The position numbers were made by a program, and so were the translations under genes. Below, piece by piece: positions 34,598 through 42,759 of a DNA stretch of 64,000 nt. How positions within the stretch are numbered: position 1 is the first letter of the stretch; each line of letters begins with the position of its first letter. The notes beneath the pieces are model-generated. The model was not told the DNA's origin. It worked only from the letters and a program-made list of their open reading frames with translations, and searched no databases. Source of the DNA: Macrococcus brunensis (lineage in GTDB: Bacteria; Bacillota; Bacilli; Staphylococcales; Staphylococcaceae); contig NZ_SCWA01000004.1 in assembly GCF_004359615.1 (NCBI RefSeq), forward strand, positions 62,001-126,000, given 5' to 3'.

Positions 34598-35431
34598 ATG
34601 AAGATTTCTCTGAAGACCGTATTAGTGGTCATGTTAGGTTCATTTCTTTTTTCAGTGGCAGTGAATATGTTTATTATTCCTGCCAATTTAGGTGAAGGCG
34701 GTGTGACAGGTATGTCACTCATCTTCTTATATGCATTCGGCTGGTCGCCCGCTATTACAACATTCGTCATGAATATGTTGCTGCTGGCAGTCGGCTATAA
34801 ATTTTTATCAAAACGTTCAATGGTGCTGACGATTGTCTCGATTATCTCTTTATCCGTCTTTCTGAGACTGACAGAATCTTGGCAGCTGCACCTGGACGAA
34901 GTACTGGTCGCACCTATATTTGGCGGATTTATCATCGGTATTGGTATCGGTCTGATTGTTATGGTAGGCGGCACAACTGCCGGTACAACGATTTTAGCGC
35001 GTATCGCCCATAAGTATCTGGACGTCAGCACTTCATATGCGCTTTTATTCTTCGATTTAATCGTTGTTGCGATTTCACTTACAGTTATGCCGATTGAAAA
35101 AGCACTCTTAACAACGCTAAGTCTTTATATCGGTACAAAAGCGATGGACTTCATGATTGAAGGAACAAACCCGAAAAAAGCTGTCACGATTATTTCGCAG
35201 AATCCGGAACCGATTGCAAAAATGCTCGATGAAGATATCGGTCGCGGTGTGACACTCTTAAGTGGTAAAGGCTATTATACGAAACGTGAGACAGACGTAC
35301 TTTACTGCGTCATCAACAAATTACAACTGACAAAGACAAAACGGATGATCAGAAAAATCGATCCAAATGCATTCGTTGTAGTCCACGATGTCAGAGATGT
35401 ACTCGGTAACGGCTTTATTACAGAAGACTAA
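34598..35431 (+). CDS. YitT-family membrane protein with DUF2179 domain
   Basis: A 277-residue protein with five to six N-terminal hydrophobic segments (residues 1-175; FIIPANLGEGGVTGMS and GGTTAGTTILARI are typical of YitT) and a C-terminal cytosolic DUF2179 domain with ferredoxin-like fold (KAVTIISQNPEPIAKML ... GKGYYTKRETDVLYCVI). The function of the family is not established; roles in transport have been suggested. AAAGGAAAGCGAGG precedes ATG 34598. It is followed ten bases later by nagB. Confidence 0.85.
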   Translation: MKISLKTVLVVMLGSFLFSVAVNMFIIPANLGEGGVTGMSLIFLYAFGWSPAITTFVMNMLLLAVGYKFLSKRSMVLTIVSIISLSVFLRLTESWQLHLDEVLVAPIFGGFIIGIGIGLIVMVGGTTAGTTILARIAHKYLDVSTSYALLFFDLIVVAISLTVMPIEKALLTTLSLYIGTKAMDFMIEGTNPKKAVTIISQNPEPIAKMLDEDIGRGVTLLSGKGYYTKRETDVLYCVINKLQLTKTKRMIRKIDPNAFVVVHDVRDVLGNGFITED

Positions 35432-35441
35432 GGAGGCAGTC

Positions 35442-36179
35442 ATGAAATTCATGAACTTAGGCAGTCGGGAAAATGCCAGTCGATATGTTGCAGTTGAAAT
35501 GTTTAAGGAAATTCATTTTAATGAATGTACACTCTTAGGCTTGGCAACAGGCGGTACGATGGAAGAGATGTACCAGGAATTAGTAGAGCTCCTAAAGCGT
35601 CATCAGACGGATATCTCCTGTCTTGAGACATTTAATTTAGATGAGTACTTTAACCTTGATATCAGCCACCCGAATAGTTACATGAGTTACATGAAAAAGC
35701 ACTTCTTTGATCCGATTGGGATGCAGAATTCTCAGTTCCATCTGCCGGACAATGATCTGTTTGATGTAGAAGAGGACAATCTGCGTTATGACGCAGCCAT
35801 TCGTGATAAGGGACCTCTGCATATTCAGCTCCTCGGTATCGGTGTCAACGGTCATATCGGCTTTAATGAGCCGGGGACACCATTTGATAGTAAGACAAGG
35901 GTCGTTGAACTTTCACCGGAAACGATTGAAGCGAATGCCCGTTTCTTTGATAAGCAGGACGACGTACCTGTCCAGGCGGTGTCGATGGGGATAGAGACGA
36001 TTCTCTATTCTAACCGCATTCTGCTCCTTGCGTTGGGTGATAAAAAAGCAGATATCATGGCTAAACTGTATCATATGACAGAACCGGATATCGCTGTTCC
36101 GGCGAGCAGTCTCCTGACGCATCCGAATGTAGAGATTATTATGGACGAAGCTGCTGCTCAGTATATTACGTTTAAATAA
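35442..36179 (+). CDS. nagB: Glucosamine-6-phosphate deaminase NagB
   Basis: A 245-residue isomerase/deaminase that converts glucosamine-6-phosphate to fructose-6-phosphate and ammonia. Motifs are GLATGGTMEEMY (about residues 32-43), FNLDEYFNL (catalytic Asp, about 66-74), and GIGVNGHIGFNEPG (about 131-144). ATG 35442 follows AGGAGG by five bases; the longer frame overlaps yitT. No nagA is adjacent. A bidirectional terminator follows. Confidence 0.93.
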   Translation: MKFMNLGSRENASRYVAVEMFKEIHFNECTLLGLATGGTMEEMYQELVELLKRHQTDISCLETFNLDEYFNLDISHPNSYMSYMKKHFFDPIGMQNSQFHLPDNDLFDVEEDNLRYDAAIRDKGPLHIQLLGIGVNGHIGFNEPGTPFDSKTRVVELSPETIEANARFFDKQDDVPVQAVSMGIETILYSNRILLLALGDKKADIMAKLYHMTEPDIAVPASSLLTHPNVEIIMDEAAAQYITFK

Positions 36180-36219
36180 AAAGATTCCATTAAGCACATG
36201 CTTAATGGAATCTTTTTAT
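36178..36219. terminator. Bidirectional terminator between nagB and iruO
   Basis: AAGATTCCATTAAGCA (36181-36196) and its exact complement (36199-36214) form a stem, with T runs on both strands. Confidence 0.9.
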
Positions 36220-37251
36220 TTAGAGCATATTTGACAGCAGTTCCTCATTCTTCTCTTTAAAAACTTCATTATGGCTGGAAACTGTGCCCGCCTCACTTGC
36301 TGTTGGATCAATATAAGTCTTTGCAAGGTTCGCAGCATTTGCCGCATCATGGAAACAGCCGGCCATCAGCTGAACTTTGCTATCGTGTGACAATATATCA
36401 CCAACTGCGTAGACACCTGGAACCTGCGTCGAAGAATCTGCATGACCTTTAATATAGAAATTATCTTTACGTTCGAGCTTAATGTCACATTGATCGAGCA
36501 AATCGCTCTCCATATGGAAGCCATGGTTGATGATCACATCATCTACTGCGATTTCCCGAGGTTCACGTGTGCGGCAATGCTGGATGATAACAGATTCAAT
36601 CGCATCACCTTCAGCCTGCAGAGAATGGATGGAGTGACTCATAATTTTTTCGACACCCCGGTCATCGAGCTTACGGACCATTTCTTCATGCCCCTTGAAA
36701 TCATCTTTTCGGCATAGTATGGAGACGTGTGCAGCAAACGGTGCGATGGCATATGCCCAGTCGACTGCTGCATTGCCGCCGCCTGAAATAAGCACACGTC
36801 TGTCTTTAAAACGGCTGAGTGATGGTACAACATAATGGAGGTTCGCCACTTCATACCGTTCAGCACCTTCTATCGCCAGTTTCATCGGCGAGATAATACC
36901 ACTGCCAATAGCGATGATAACTGATTTAGATAAGTAGGTGTTTTGATCAGTTGCTACTTCAAAGAGCTGTTCTTCTTTTTTCGTTATATTCATGACTTTC
37001 TCGCTCAGATGGACCTCTGGCTCAAAAGTCAGACCTTGTGTGATCATATCGTCTACAATCTCACCGGCTGGTTTGGGGGCAATGCCGCCGATGTCCCAGA
37101 CAATTTTTTCCGGATAGAGATTGACTTTACCACCGAGTTTATCCTGGTATTCGATGATGCGGACTTTCATGCCACGTAATCCTGCATAAAAAGCAGTATA
37201 CAGACCAGCCGGGCCACCACCGATAATCGTTATATCTAATAATTGACTCAA
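36220..37251 (-). CDS. iruO: IruO-like ferredoxin/flavodoxin-NADP reductase (siderophore iron release)
   Basis: A 343-residue FAD/NADPH oxidoreductase of the thioredoxin-reductase-like class without the CxxC pair. The FAD loop IIGGGPAGLYTAFYAG is at residues 9-24, the NADPH loop ISGGGNAAVDWAYA at about 155-168, and GVYAVGDI near residue 284 ends the FAD site. It matches S. aureus IruO along its length (DIGGIAPKPAGEI, SSHNEVFKE), which reduces iron from hydroxamate siderophores for haem-independent iron release. The start seems to be TTG 37251 with AAGGAGA seven bases upstream. It diverges from fhuC across one Fur box. Confidence 0.88.
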   Translation of the reverse strand: MSQLLDITIIGGGPAGLYTAFYAGLRGMKVRIIEYQDKLGGKVNLYPEKIVWDIGGIAPKPAGEIVDDMITQGLTFEPEVHLSEKVMNITKKEEQLFEVATDQNTYLSKSVIIAIGSGIISPMKLAIEGAERYEVANLHYVVPSLSRFKDRRVLISGGGNAAVDWAYAIAPFAAHVSILCRKDDFKGHEEMVRKLDDRGVEKIMSHSIHSLQAEGDAIESVIIQHCRTREPREIAVDDVIINHGFHMESDLLDQCDIKLERKDNFYIKGHADSSTQVPGVYAVGDILSHDSKVQLMAGCFHDAANAANLAKTYIDPTASEAGTVSSHNEVFKEKNEELLSNML

Positions 37252-37313
37252 AATAAAGTCTCCTTACTGCGTTAAGTTGCGTTGTTCACCATTATACTAT
37301 AAAATGAGTGCAT

Positions 37314-37328
37314 TGATAATGATTATCA
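37314..37328. promoter_or_regulatory. Perfect Fur box between iruO and fhuC
   Basis: TGATAATGATTATCA is an exact 7-1-7 Fur box. On the minus strand TTATCA, the edge of this box, is a -35 that is 17 bases from TATAAT (37297-37292), so Fur would cover the iruO promoter directly. It also lies 25 bases before fhuC. Confidence 0.95.
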
Positions 37329-37352
37329 CTTAAAAAGTGAAGGCGGTTTAAA

Positions 37353-38156
37353 ATGGAAAGATTATCTGGAGAAAAAATAACAATCAGCTACGGCGAGCGC
37401 GACATCGTCAAAGAACTGTCAGTCCATATTCCTGACGGTAAAGTTACATCCATTATCGGACCTAACGGTTGCGGTAAATCCACCCTTTTAAAGGCGATGG
37501 CCCGCATTATCCCTGTTAAGGATGGGCGAGTTGTGCTTGACGGTAAAAACATACATCAGCAATCAACGAAAGAAGTAGCGAAAAACATTGCCATACTCCC
37601 GCAGTCACCTGAAGTAGCAGACGGACTGACAGCAGGCGAACTGGTCAGCTACGGGCGTTTTCCATATCAGAGCGGTTTCGGTCGACTGTCAAAAGAAGAT
37701 AAAGAAGCCATCGACTGGGCGCTTCATGCGACAGGTACATATGAGTTCAAACATCGTGCTGTCAATGACTTAAGCGGTGGACAGCGTCAGCGTGTCTGGA
37801 TTGCGATGGCACTTGCACAGAAGACAGATATCATGTTCCTCGATGAACCCACTACTTATCTGGATATCTCCCATCAGCTTGAAATACTTGATCTCGTGCA
37901 GACATTGAACCGTGAACAAGGGACAACGATTATTATGGTCTTACATGATATCAATCAGGCGATTCGTTTTTCGGATCATTTAATAGCCATGAAAAAAGGT
38001 GACATTATTCAGCAAGGTTCACCGGCAGAAGTCTTAACGCATGATGTACTGGAGGAAGTCTTCAATATAGATGCAGAGCTCAGCCAGGATCCTCGTACAG
38101 GAAAGCCTCTGCTCATTACTTACGACTTATTATGTAAACACTACACGAGGATTTAG
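37353..38156 (+). CDS. fhuC: Ferric hydroxamate ABC transporter ATP-binding protein FhuC
   Basis: A 267-residue cytosolic ATPase that powers FhuBG. Walker A GPNGCGKST is at about residues 37-45, the signature LSGGQRQRVWIAMALAQ at about 138-154 and Walker B IMFLDEPT at about 158-165, followed by the switch His in VLHDINQA. Sequence runs SIIGPNGCGKSTLLKA and QSTKEVAKNIAILPQS agree with staphylococcal FhuC. ATG 37353 follows AAGGCGG. In S. aureus FhuC serves several siderophore permeases, so it may also be shared here. Confidence 0.95.
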   Translation: MERLSGEKITISYGERDIVKELSVHIPDGKVTSIIGPNGCGKSTLLKAMARIIPVKDGRVVLDGKNIHQQSTKEVAKNIAILPQSPEVADGLTAGELVSYGRFPYQSGFGRLSKEDKEAIDWALHATGTYEFKHRAVNDLSGGQRQRVWIAMALAQKTDIMFLDEPTTYLDISHQLEILDLVQTLNREQGTTIIMVLHDINQAIRFSDHLIAMKKGDIIQQGSPAEVLTHDVLEEVFNIDAELSQDPRTGKPLLITYDLLCKHYTRI

Positions 38157-38158
38157 TG

Positions 38159-39145
38159 ATGAAGTTAACACTCAAACCTATTGTTCTCAGCTTTTCTATC
38201 TTTCTGGCGATTGCTGTGATGTTGATTATTTCGTTCTGTCTAGGTACTACGAACTACTCTGTGCAGCAAGTCTTTGATGCATTTTTTTCTTATCAGAACA
38301 CTGAAAGCCAGAATATCATCAGGGATATCAGAGTGCCGCGTGAGTTAGGTGCACTGCTTGTCGGTGCAGCTCTGGCCTGCAGCGGAGCCATTATGCAAGG
38401 TGTGACGAAGAATGCACTCGCTGATCCGGCGCTACTTGGACTGAACGCAGGTGCTGCCATGATGATCAGTATAGCGATGGCCGTTTTCAAAGAGACCAAC
38501 TTCCTGCTGCTCATGACAGCGGGCTTCTTAGGTGCGGTCATCGGCGGTACACTTGTCATGGTGATCGGCAGCTCTAGACGAGGTGGTTTCAATACGATGC
38601 GTATTGTTCTGGCAGGTGCGGCTATCTCGGCTTTACTAACCGCACTGGCTGAAGGTATCGCGTTATTCTTCAGATTGAATCAGAGTATTACATTCTGGTC
38701 AGCAGGTGGTGTAGCGGGAACAACCTGGCAGCAGCTCAAGTTTGCGGCACCCGTTATTCTCATTATTATCGTGATTGCTTCACTGACTGGCAGACAGCTG
38801 ACGGCACTCAGTCTCGGTGAAGAGATGGCACAAGGCTTAGGTGTAAATACGCATCGTATCAGGGTGATTTTCTCTGTCATGACGATGCTTCTGGCAGGGG
38901 TGGCTGTATCACTAGTCGGTTCTCTGGCTTTTGTCGGGCTGATGGTCCCTCATATCGTCAGATTGCTTGTCGGAACAGACTATCGTCTCATACTGCCGTT
39001 CTCAGCGCTGGTCGGCGGACTGTCGATTGTAGCAGCTGACACTGTTGCACGTCTTGCAGGCGAATCGCCGCTCGGGGCTATTATTTCAATCATTGGTGTG
39101 CCGTTCTTTATTTATTTAGTAAGAAAGGACGGTAAACTCTTATGA
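38159..39145 (+). CDS. fhuB: Ferric hydroxamate ABC permease FhuB
   Basis: A 328-residue membrane permease of the FecCD family with about nine or ten segments. RVPRELGALLVGAALACSGAIMQGVTKNALADPALLGLNAGAA-type motif starts at about residue 59, and the coupling region GSLAFVGLMVPHIVRLLVG is at about 259-277. It forms a heterodimer with FhuG. ATG 38159 sits two bases after the fhuC stop with CGAGGA upstream. It overlaps fhuG by four bases. Confidence 0.93.
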   Translation: MKLTLKPIVLSFSIFLAIAVMLIISFCLGTTNYSVQQVFDAFFSYQNTESQNIIRDIRVPRELGALLVGAALACSGAIMQGVTKNALADPALLGLNAGAAMMISIAMAVFKETNFLLLMTAGFLGAVIGGTLVMVIGSSRRGGFNTMRIVLAGAAISALLTALAEGIALFFRLNQSITFWSAGGVAGTTWQQLKFAAPVILIIIVIASLTGRQLTALSLGEEMAQGLGVNTHRIRVIFSVMTMLLAGVAVSLVGSLAFVGLMVPHIVRLLVGTDYRLILPFSALVGGLSIVAADTVARLAGESPLGAIISIIGVPFFIYLVRKDGKLL

Positions 39146-40164
39146 TAGAAACACATAAAAAACGCAGACAGCTGATTATTTTAGTGGTTCTTTGCATAGT
39201 GGCACTGTTAACGATGGCGTTCAGCATGACGACCGGAGACTTTAAAATGACGGTCCCGCAGTTCTTCCGTACATTGTTCGGTAACGGAGATGCGACAGAT
39301 ACGATGGTGCTGTTTGAGTTCAGAATGCCGCGTCTTGTCGTGACTATACTAAGCGGCATGGCACTAGCTGTCAGCGGAGCGCTGTTGCAGAGTATTACGA
39401 AGAACCCGCTGGCTGATCCGGGTATTATCGGCATCAATGCGGGTAGTGGCTTCTTTATTGTCCTTTTAATCATGTTTATGCCGGTCGACAGCAGTACATT
39501 CGTTTATATACTACCGTTATTCAGTATGATCGGCGGTTTGCTGACCGCTTTATTCATATTTATCCTGAGTTATAAGAAGAACGAAGGCATTCAACCGGTC
39601 AGAATGATTTTAATTGGTGTAGGGATGGCGACAGCTTTGAGTGGCGCCTCCATTATGATGACGTCGACCTTTAAAAGTGACCAGATGGAGTTCATCTCTG
39701 CCTGGTATGCAGGTTCTATCTGGGGCGATACATGGCCATTTGCCATCATGCTTGCAGTCGCAGTCTGTATACTGTTGCCGATTGTCTTTATGAAGGCTAA
39801 TACACTTAATATCCTCAACACTCATGAACATATCTCGACTGGTGTTGGTGTCGGTGTGAACAGACAACGGATGATTCTCGTCTCTATCGCTGTATTTTTA
39901 AGTTCTTGTGCAGTCGCAGTCAGCGGAGGTATTGGCTTTATCGGTCTTCTTGGACCCCATATCGCACGCAGTTTAGTCGGACCCAGACACCAGATGTTTA
40001 TGCCGATAGCGCTGCTGATCGGTGCTATTCTTCTGGCACTGTCCGATACACTGGGGCGAATTCTTCTGCAGCCGGCGGGTATCCCGGCAGGTATTATTGT
40101 GAGCATTATGGGCGCCCCTTATTTCCTCTATCTGATGAATAGAAGTGCGCAGAATGAATATTAG
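39142..40164 (+). CDS. fhuG: Ferric hydroxamate ABC permease FhuG
   Basis: A 340-residue FecCD-type permease with about ten hydrophobic segments. RMPRLVVTILSGMALAVSGA is at about residues 55-74 and SGGIGFIGLLGPHIARSLVG (coupling region) at about 258-277. Start ATG 39142 overlaps the fhuB stop. It completes the FhuCBG importer; the binding protein FhuD is encoded at 3043-3963. No terminator is visible at its end, so the following GTPase could partly be cotranscribed. Confidence 0.93.
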   Translation: MIETHKKRRQLIILVVLCIVALLTMAFSMTTGDFKMTVPQFFRTLFGNGDATDTMVLFEFRMPRLVVTILSGMALAVSGALLQSITKNPLADPGIIGINAGSGFFIVLLIMFMPVDSSTFVYILPLFSMIGGLLTALFIFILSYKKNEGIQPVRMILIGVGMATALSGASIMMTSTFKSDQMEFISAWYAGSIWGDTWPFAIMLAVAVCILLPIVFMKANTLNILNTHEHISTGVGVGVNRQRMILVSIAVFLSSCAVAVSGGIGFIGLLGPHIARSLVGPRHQMFMPIALLIGAILLALSDTLGRILLQPAGIPAGIIVSIMGAPYFLYLMNRSAQNEY

Positions 40165-40177
40165 TGGTTATTTATTG

Positions 40178-40200
40178 GTATAGTAGAATTATAACTATAC
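40178..40200. promoter_or_regulatory. Inverted repeat before the GTPase gene
   Basis: GTATAGT and ACTATAC form a perfect 7-bp inverted repeat with a 9-base AT-rich centre, 18 bases before the GTPase start. It could be an operator or overlap a promoter -10 (TATAGT). Nothing shows which protein binds it. Confidence 0.4.
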
Positions 40201-40218
40201 GTTAATGGAGTGATGAAG

Positions 40219-41259
40219 ATGAAAAATCATCCTTTAGTCAAAGCATACAGAAAGTTTGTCGCGAACCGTACATCGCATGCGATCGGCTTTATCGGCCAGC
40301 CTGATGCCGGTAAGAGCAGTCTGATTAATCAGCTGCTGCCAAAGGCTAAAGCTTATACCGGTGTCCATACCGATGCGACGCTGACGGCACAGTCCTACCT
40401 GCATCCTGTCTACGGCGAACTCGTTGATTTCCCGGGCGTCGGTACGGAGGAAATTACGCTAGTACAATATAAGAAAATCATTAAAACAAGTGGTATTCAG
40501 CGTTTCTATTATATTTTAAGCAGCAAAATCAGAGAGACGGATATGGACCTCATCAAGTATTTGGCGAAAGAAGGAAAAGAGATTCATTTCGTCTATAACA
40601 AAGTCGATGCCTTGATTGATGTCAATCATTCAGAAAGCAGTGAGCTGCTGCGCCATACTAAAAATACGGAACTCAAAGTGATGCTGCGCGGTGTATTGAA
40701 AGAACAGAAAGACTATTTGTTCACGAGTGCTTTAACAGGCGAAGGCATAGAGACTTTAAGAGAACAGATTCATAAGCAGATGGAAGAGATGTACGAAACA
40801 TATCTCAAGTACTACCAAAGTGAAGAGATGAAGGATAGCTATCTGAACTACAAAGTGAACTCAGTCTTCCCCAAACTTTTTACGCCTGCACTTAAAGAAG
40901 TCATCTCCCATCAGAACTATACGACACTCGAGCGAACGATTCGCAGCCACTTCAGAGTTGAAGCAGACGACGTCTATGACAAATTTCATCAATGGCCGTC
41001 TATAGAGAAGCATGTGAAGGAGATTGAACAGCAAGGGTCAACACTAACGAAGATGATGGACATGACAAAGATGGCTCAGATGGTCCGCAGTGCATTTAAA
41101 TTAAAATCAATCAATCCTATTCAGGCTGTCTTCAGTTCCCTGGTCGAAGCGGGTATGGCACAGGCACTTCCTGCTGTGCAAGCTATGATTCATTATACGA
41201 ATGATATGAGAGAGGTCGCAAAGTATATTTTAGATAAGTCGACGCCTCTTTACAGATAA
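40219..41259 (+). CDS. IRG/dynamin-like GTPase domain protein
   Basis: A 346-residue protein with a complete GTPase core near the N-terminus: G1 GQPDAGKSS (about residues 26-34), G3 DFPGVG (about 72-77), G4 NKVD (about 131-134) and a G5-like TSAL near residue 172. Residues 190-346 are helical, with one mildly hydrophobic stretch at about 298-325. This layout resembles bacterial interferon-inducible-GTPase-like and dynamin-like proteins, which act on membranes. ATG 40219 has GGAG eight bases upstream. No partner gene explains its role. It sits between fhuG and a terminator; an immunity function is possible but has no support here. Confidence 0.65.
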   Translation: MKNHPLVKAYRKFVANRTSHAIGFIGQPDAGKSSLINQLLPKAKAYTGVHTDATLTAQSYLHPVYGELVDFPGVGTEEITLVQYKKIIKTSGIQRFYYILSSKIRETDMDLIKYLAKEGKEIHFVYNKVDALIDVNHSESSELLRHTKNTELKVMLRGVLKEQKDYLFTSALTGEGIETLREQIHKQMEEMYETYLKYYQSEEMKDSYLNYKVNSVFPKLFTPALKEVISHQNYTTLERTIRSHFRVEADDVYDKFHQWPSIEKHVKEIEQQGSTLTKMMDMTKMAQMVRSAFKLKSINPIQAVFSSLVEAGMAQALPAVQAMIHYTNDMREVAKYILDKSTPLYR

Positions 41260-41286
41260 AGATGCTCTTCGGAGCTTCTTTTTTTT
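41257..41286 (+). terminator. Rho-independent terminator after the GTPase gene
   Basis: AGATGCTC / GAGCTTCT form an 8-bp stem with one mismatch and a TTCG tetraloop, followed by eight T with no interruption. Confidence 0.82.
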
Positions 41287-41295
41287 ATGATTTTA

Positions 41296-41309
41296 TGCAA
41301 TCGTTTGCA
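41296..41309 (+). promoter_or_regulatory. cre site of the sugar operon
   Basis: TGCAATCGTTTGCA agrees with the CcpA element TGNAANCGNTNNCA at every fixed position. It lies just upstream of the -35, so CcpA-P-Ser-HPr should repress (or adjust) the operon when glucose is present. Confidence 0.85.
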
Positions 41310-41318
41310 AAAAAAGTG

Positions 41319-41348
41319 TTGACGCTTAATTGATAGGGGTGCTAAGAT
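41319..41348 (+). promoter_or_regulatory. Promoter of the sugar operon
   Basis: -35 TTGACG (41319-41324) and -10 TAAGAT (41343-41348) are 18 bases apart, 54 bases before the malE-type gene. Confidence 0.7.
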
Positions 41349-41360
41349 GAATTTAATGAT

Positions 41361-41372
41361 GAAAACGTTTTC
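41361..41372. promoter_or_regulatory. LacI-type operator
   Basis: GAAAACGTTTTC is a perfect 12-base palindrome centred on CG, the form bound by LacI/GalR regulators. It lies just downstream of the predicted start point, between the promoter and the first gene. The LacI protein encoded at 44437 is the natural candidate to bind it. Confidence 0.8.
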
Positions 41373-41402
41373 TAATAATATATAGCTAAAGGAGATTAAG
41401 AG

Positions 41403-42701
41403 ATGAAAAAATCGTCATTGTTAATACTTGTTCTATCTTTAATTTTTGCTTCAGTTCTCGCAGCCTGTGGTAACTCAGGTTCAGGTGGTGGTACTGCTAA
41501 GAAGGGTGACGGCGATCAGGTTACAGTCAATGTCTTCCAGTTCAAAGTAGAGTTCAAACAACAGTTTGAAGAAATGGCTAAGAAATATATGGCTGACCAT
41601 CCAAACGTTAAAATCAACATTGAAACAGTCGGAGGCGGTAACGACTACGGTCAGGCATTAAAAGCTAAAATCGCTTCTAAAAACGAACCAGATATTTTCA
41701 ATATCGGTGGTCCGGAAGATCTGAAAGTACACGCGAACCGTTTAGCAGATTTATCTGATATGAAATCAACTAAAGCGGTCATCGATGAAGCTTTACTTGC
41801 ACCGGTTCAAAAAGACGGTAAAACTTATGGTATTCCAATGAACCAGGAAGGTTATGGCTTAATCTATAACAAAGAAATCTTCGAAAAAGCAGGCGTTAAA
41901 GCAGAAGATATCAAAACGTTAGACGATTTAGAAAAAGTAGCACAAACAATCGATTCTAAAAAAGATGAATTAAAATTAAGCGGCGTCTTTGCTTTACCAG
42001 CGAAAGAAAAATGGGTTTTAAGTGACCACGCAGCAAGCATGTTCTTAGCTAAAGATTTCGACAATGACATTCAGAAAACAGCAGAAGCTAAAACATTACC
42101 ATTCACTCAAAAAGATCAGTTAAAACAATACTTAGATATCCAGAACAAATACTCTAAACAGCCTGTTGCCTCTCTTGATTACTCTCAACAAGTAGAAGAA
42201 TTATTCTCTACTGGTAAAGTAGCGATGATTCAACAAGGTAACTGGGCTTATCCAACAATTGAAGGAGTTAACCCAGAAGTAGCTAAAAACGTCGGCATCA
42301 TTGCTGTACCAACAGGTTCAGGTGAAGCGACAATTCCAGTAGGGGTTGCCAATAACTGGGCAGTCAACAAAAAATCAGATGAAAAAGTTCAAAAAGCAGC
42401 TAAAGAATTCTTAGACTGGTTATACACATCTGATGAAGGTAAAAATATTGTCATGGAAGACTTCAAGTTCATTCCAGCTTATAAAGACTACGATACTTCT
42501 AAAATTGCTGACCCATTATCAAAAGAAATCTACAAGTATTCAGAAGAAGGTAAAACATCTGCATGGGTATTCAAAGGTTATCCAACAGGTTACACTGACG
42601 ATGCTTTAGGTGCTTACTTACAAGATTACTTAACAGGTAAAATTTCATTTGATGAAGCAATCAAAAAATCTCAAGATGCTTGGGAAAAAGCAAGAAAATA
42701 A
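41403..42701 (+). CDS. malE: Sugar ABC transporter substrate-binding lipoprotein (MalE-like)
   Basis: A 432-residue extracytoplasmic binding protein. The signal peptide ends in LAAC (Cys at residue 22) and is followed by a Gly/Ser linker. The mature part is a family 1 solute-binding fold (EEMAKKYMADHPNVKINIETV near residue 60, GKVAMIQQGNWAYPTIEG near residue 275). Substrate is probably a malto-oligosaccharide or other alpha-glucoside, from the linked alpha-glucosidase. AAAGGAG precedes ATG 41403. A hairpin separates it from the permease genes, which usually means it is made in excess. Confidence 0.85.
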   Translation: MKKSSLLILVLSLIFASVLAACGNSGSGGGTAKKGDGDQVTVNVFQFKVEFKQQFEEMAKKYMADHPNVKINIETVGGGNDYGQALKAKIASKNEPDIFNIGGPEDLKVHANRLADLSDMKSTKAVIDEALLAPVQKDGKTYGIPMNQEGYGLIYNKEIFEKAGVKAEDIKTLDDLEKVAQTIDSKKDELKLSGVFALPAKEKWVLSDHAASMFLAKDFDNDIQKTAEAKTLPFTQKDQLKQYLDIQNKYSKQPVASLDYSQQVEELFSTGKVAMIQQGNWAYPTIEGVNPEVAKNVGIIAVPTGSGEATIPVGVANNWAVNKKSDEKVQKAAKEFLDWLYTSDEGKNIVMEDFKFIPAYKDYDTSKIADPLSKEIYKYSEEGKTSAWVFKGYPTGYTDDALGAYLQDYLTGKISFDEAIKKSQDAWEKARK

Positions 42702-42704
42702 TAG

Positions 42705-42744
42705 TTTAAAAAGGGGGTCACATTGCGTGCACTCCCTTTTTAAA
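42705..42744 (+). other. Intercistronic hairpin between malE- and malF-type genes
   Basis: TTTAAAAAGGG (42705-42715) and CCCTTTTTAAA (42734-42744) pair perfectly around an 18-base loop in a 58-base gap. It could protect the upstream mRNA end or end part of the transcripts, giving more binding protein than permease. Confidence 0.65.
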
Positions 42745-42759
42745 ATCTGAGGTGAAAAA

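Noticed and set aside
40219..41259. Immune GTPase system
   Set aside because: Only one gene with a GTPase domain is present and nothing around it supports a defence role; retained only as an orphan of interest.
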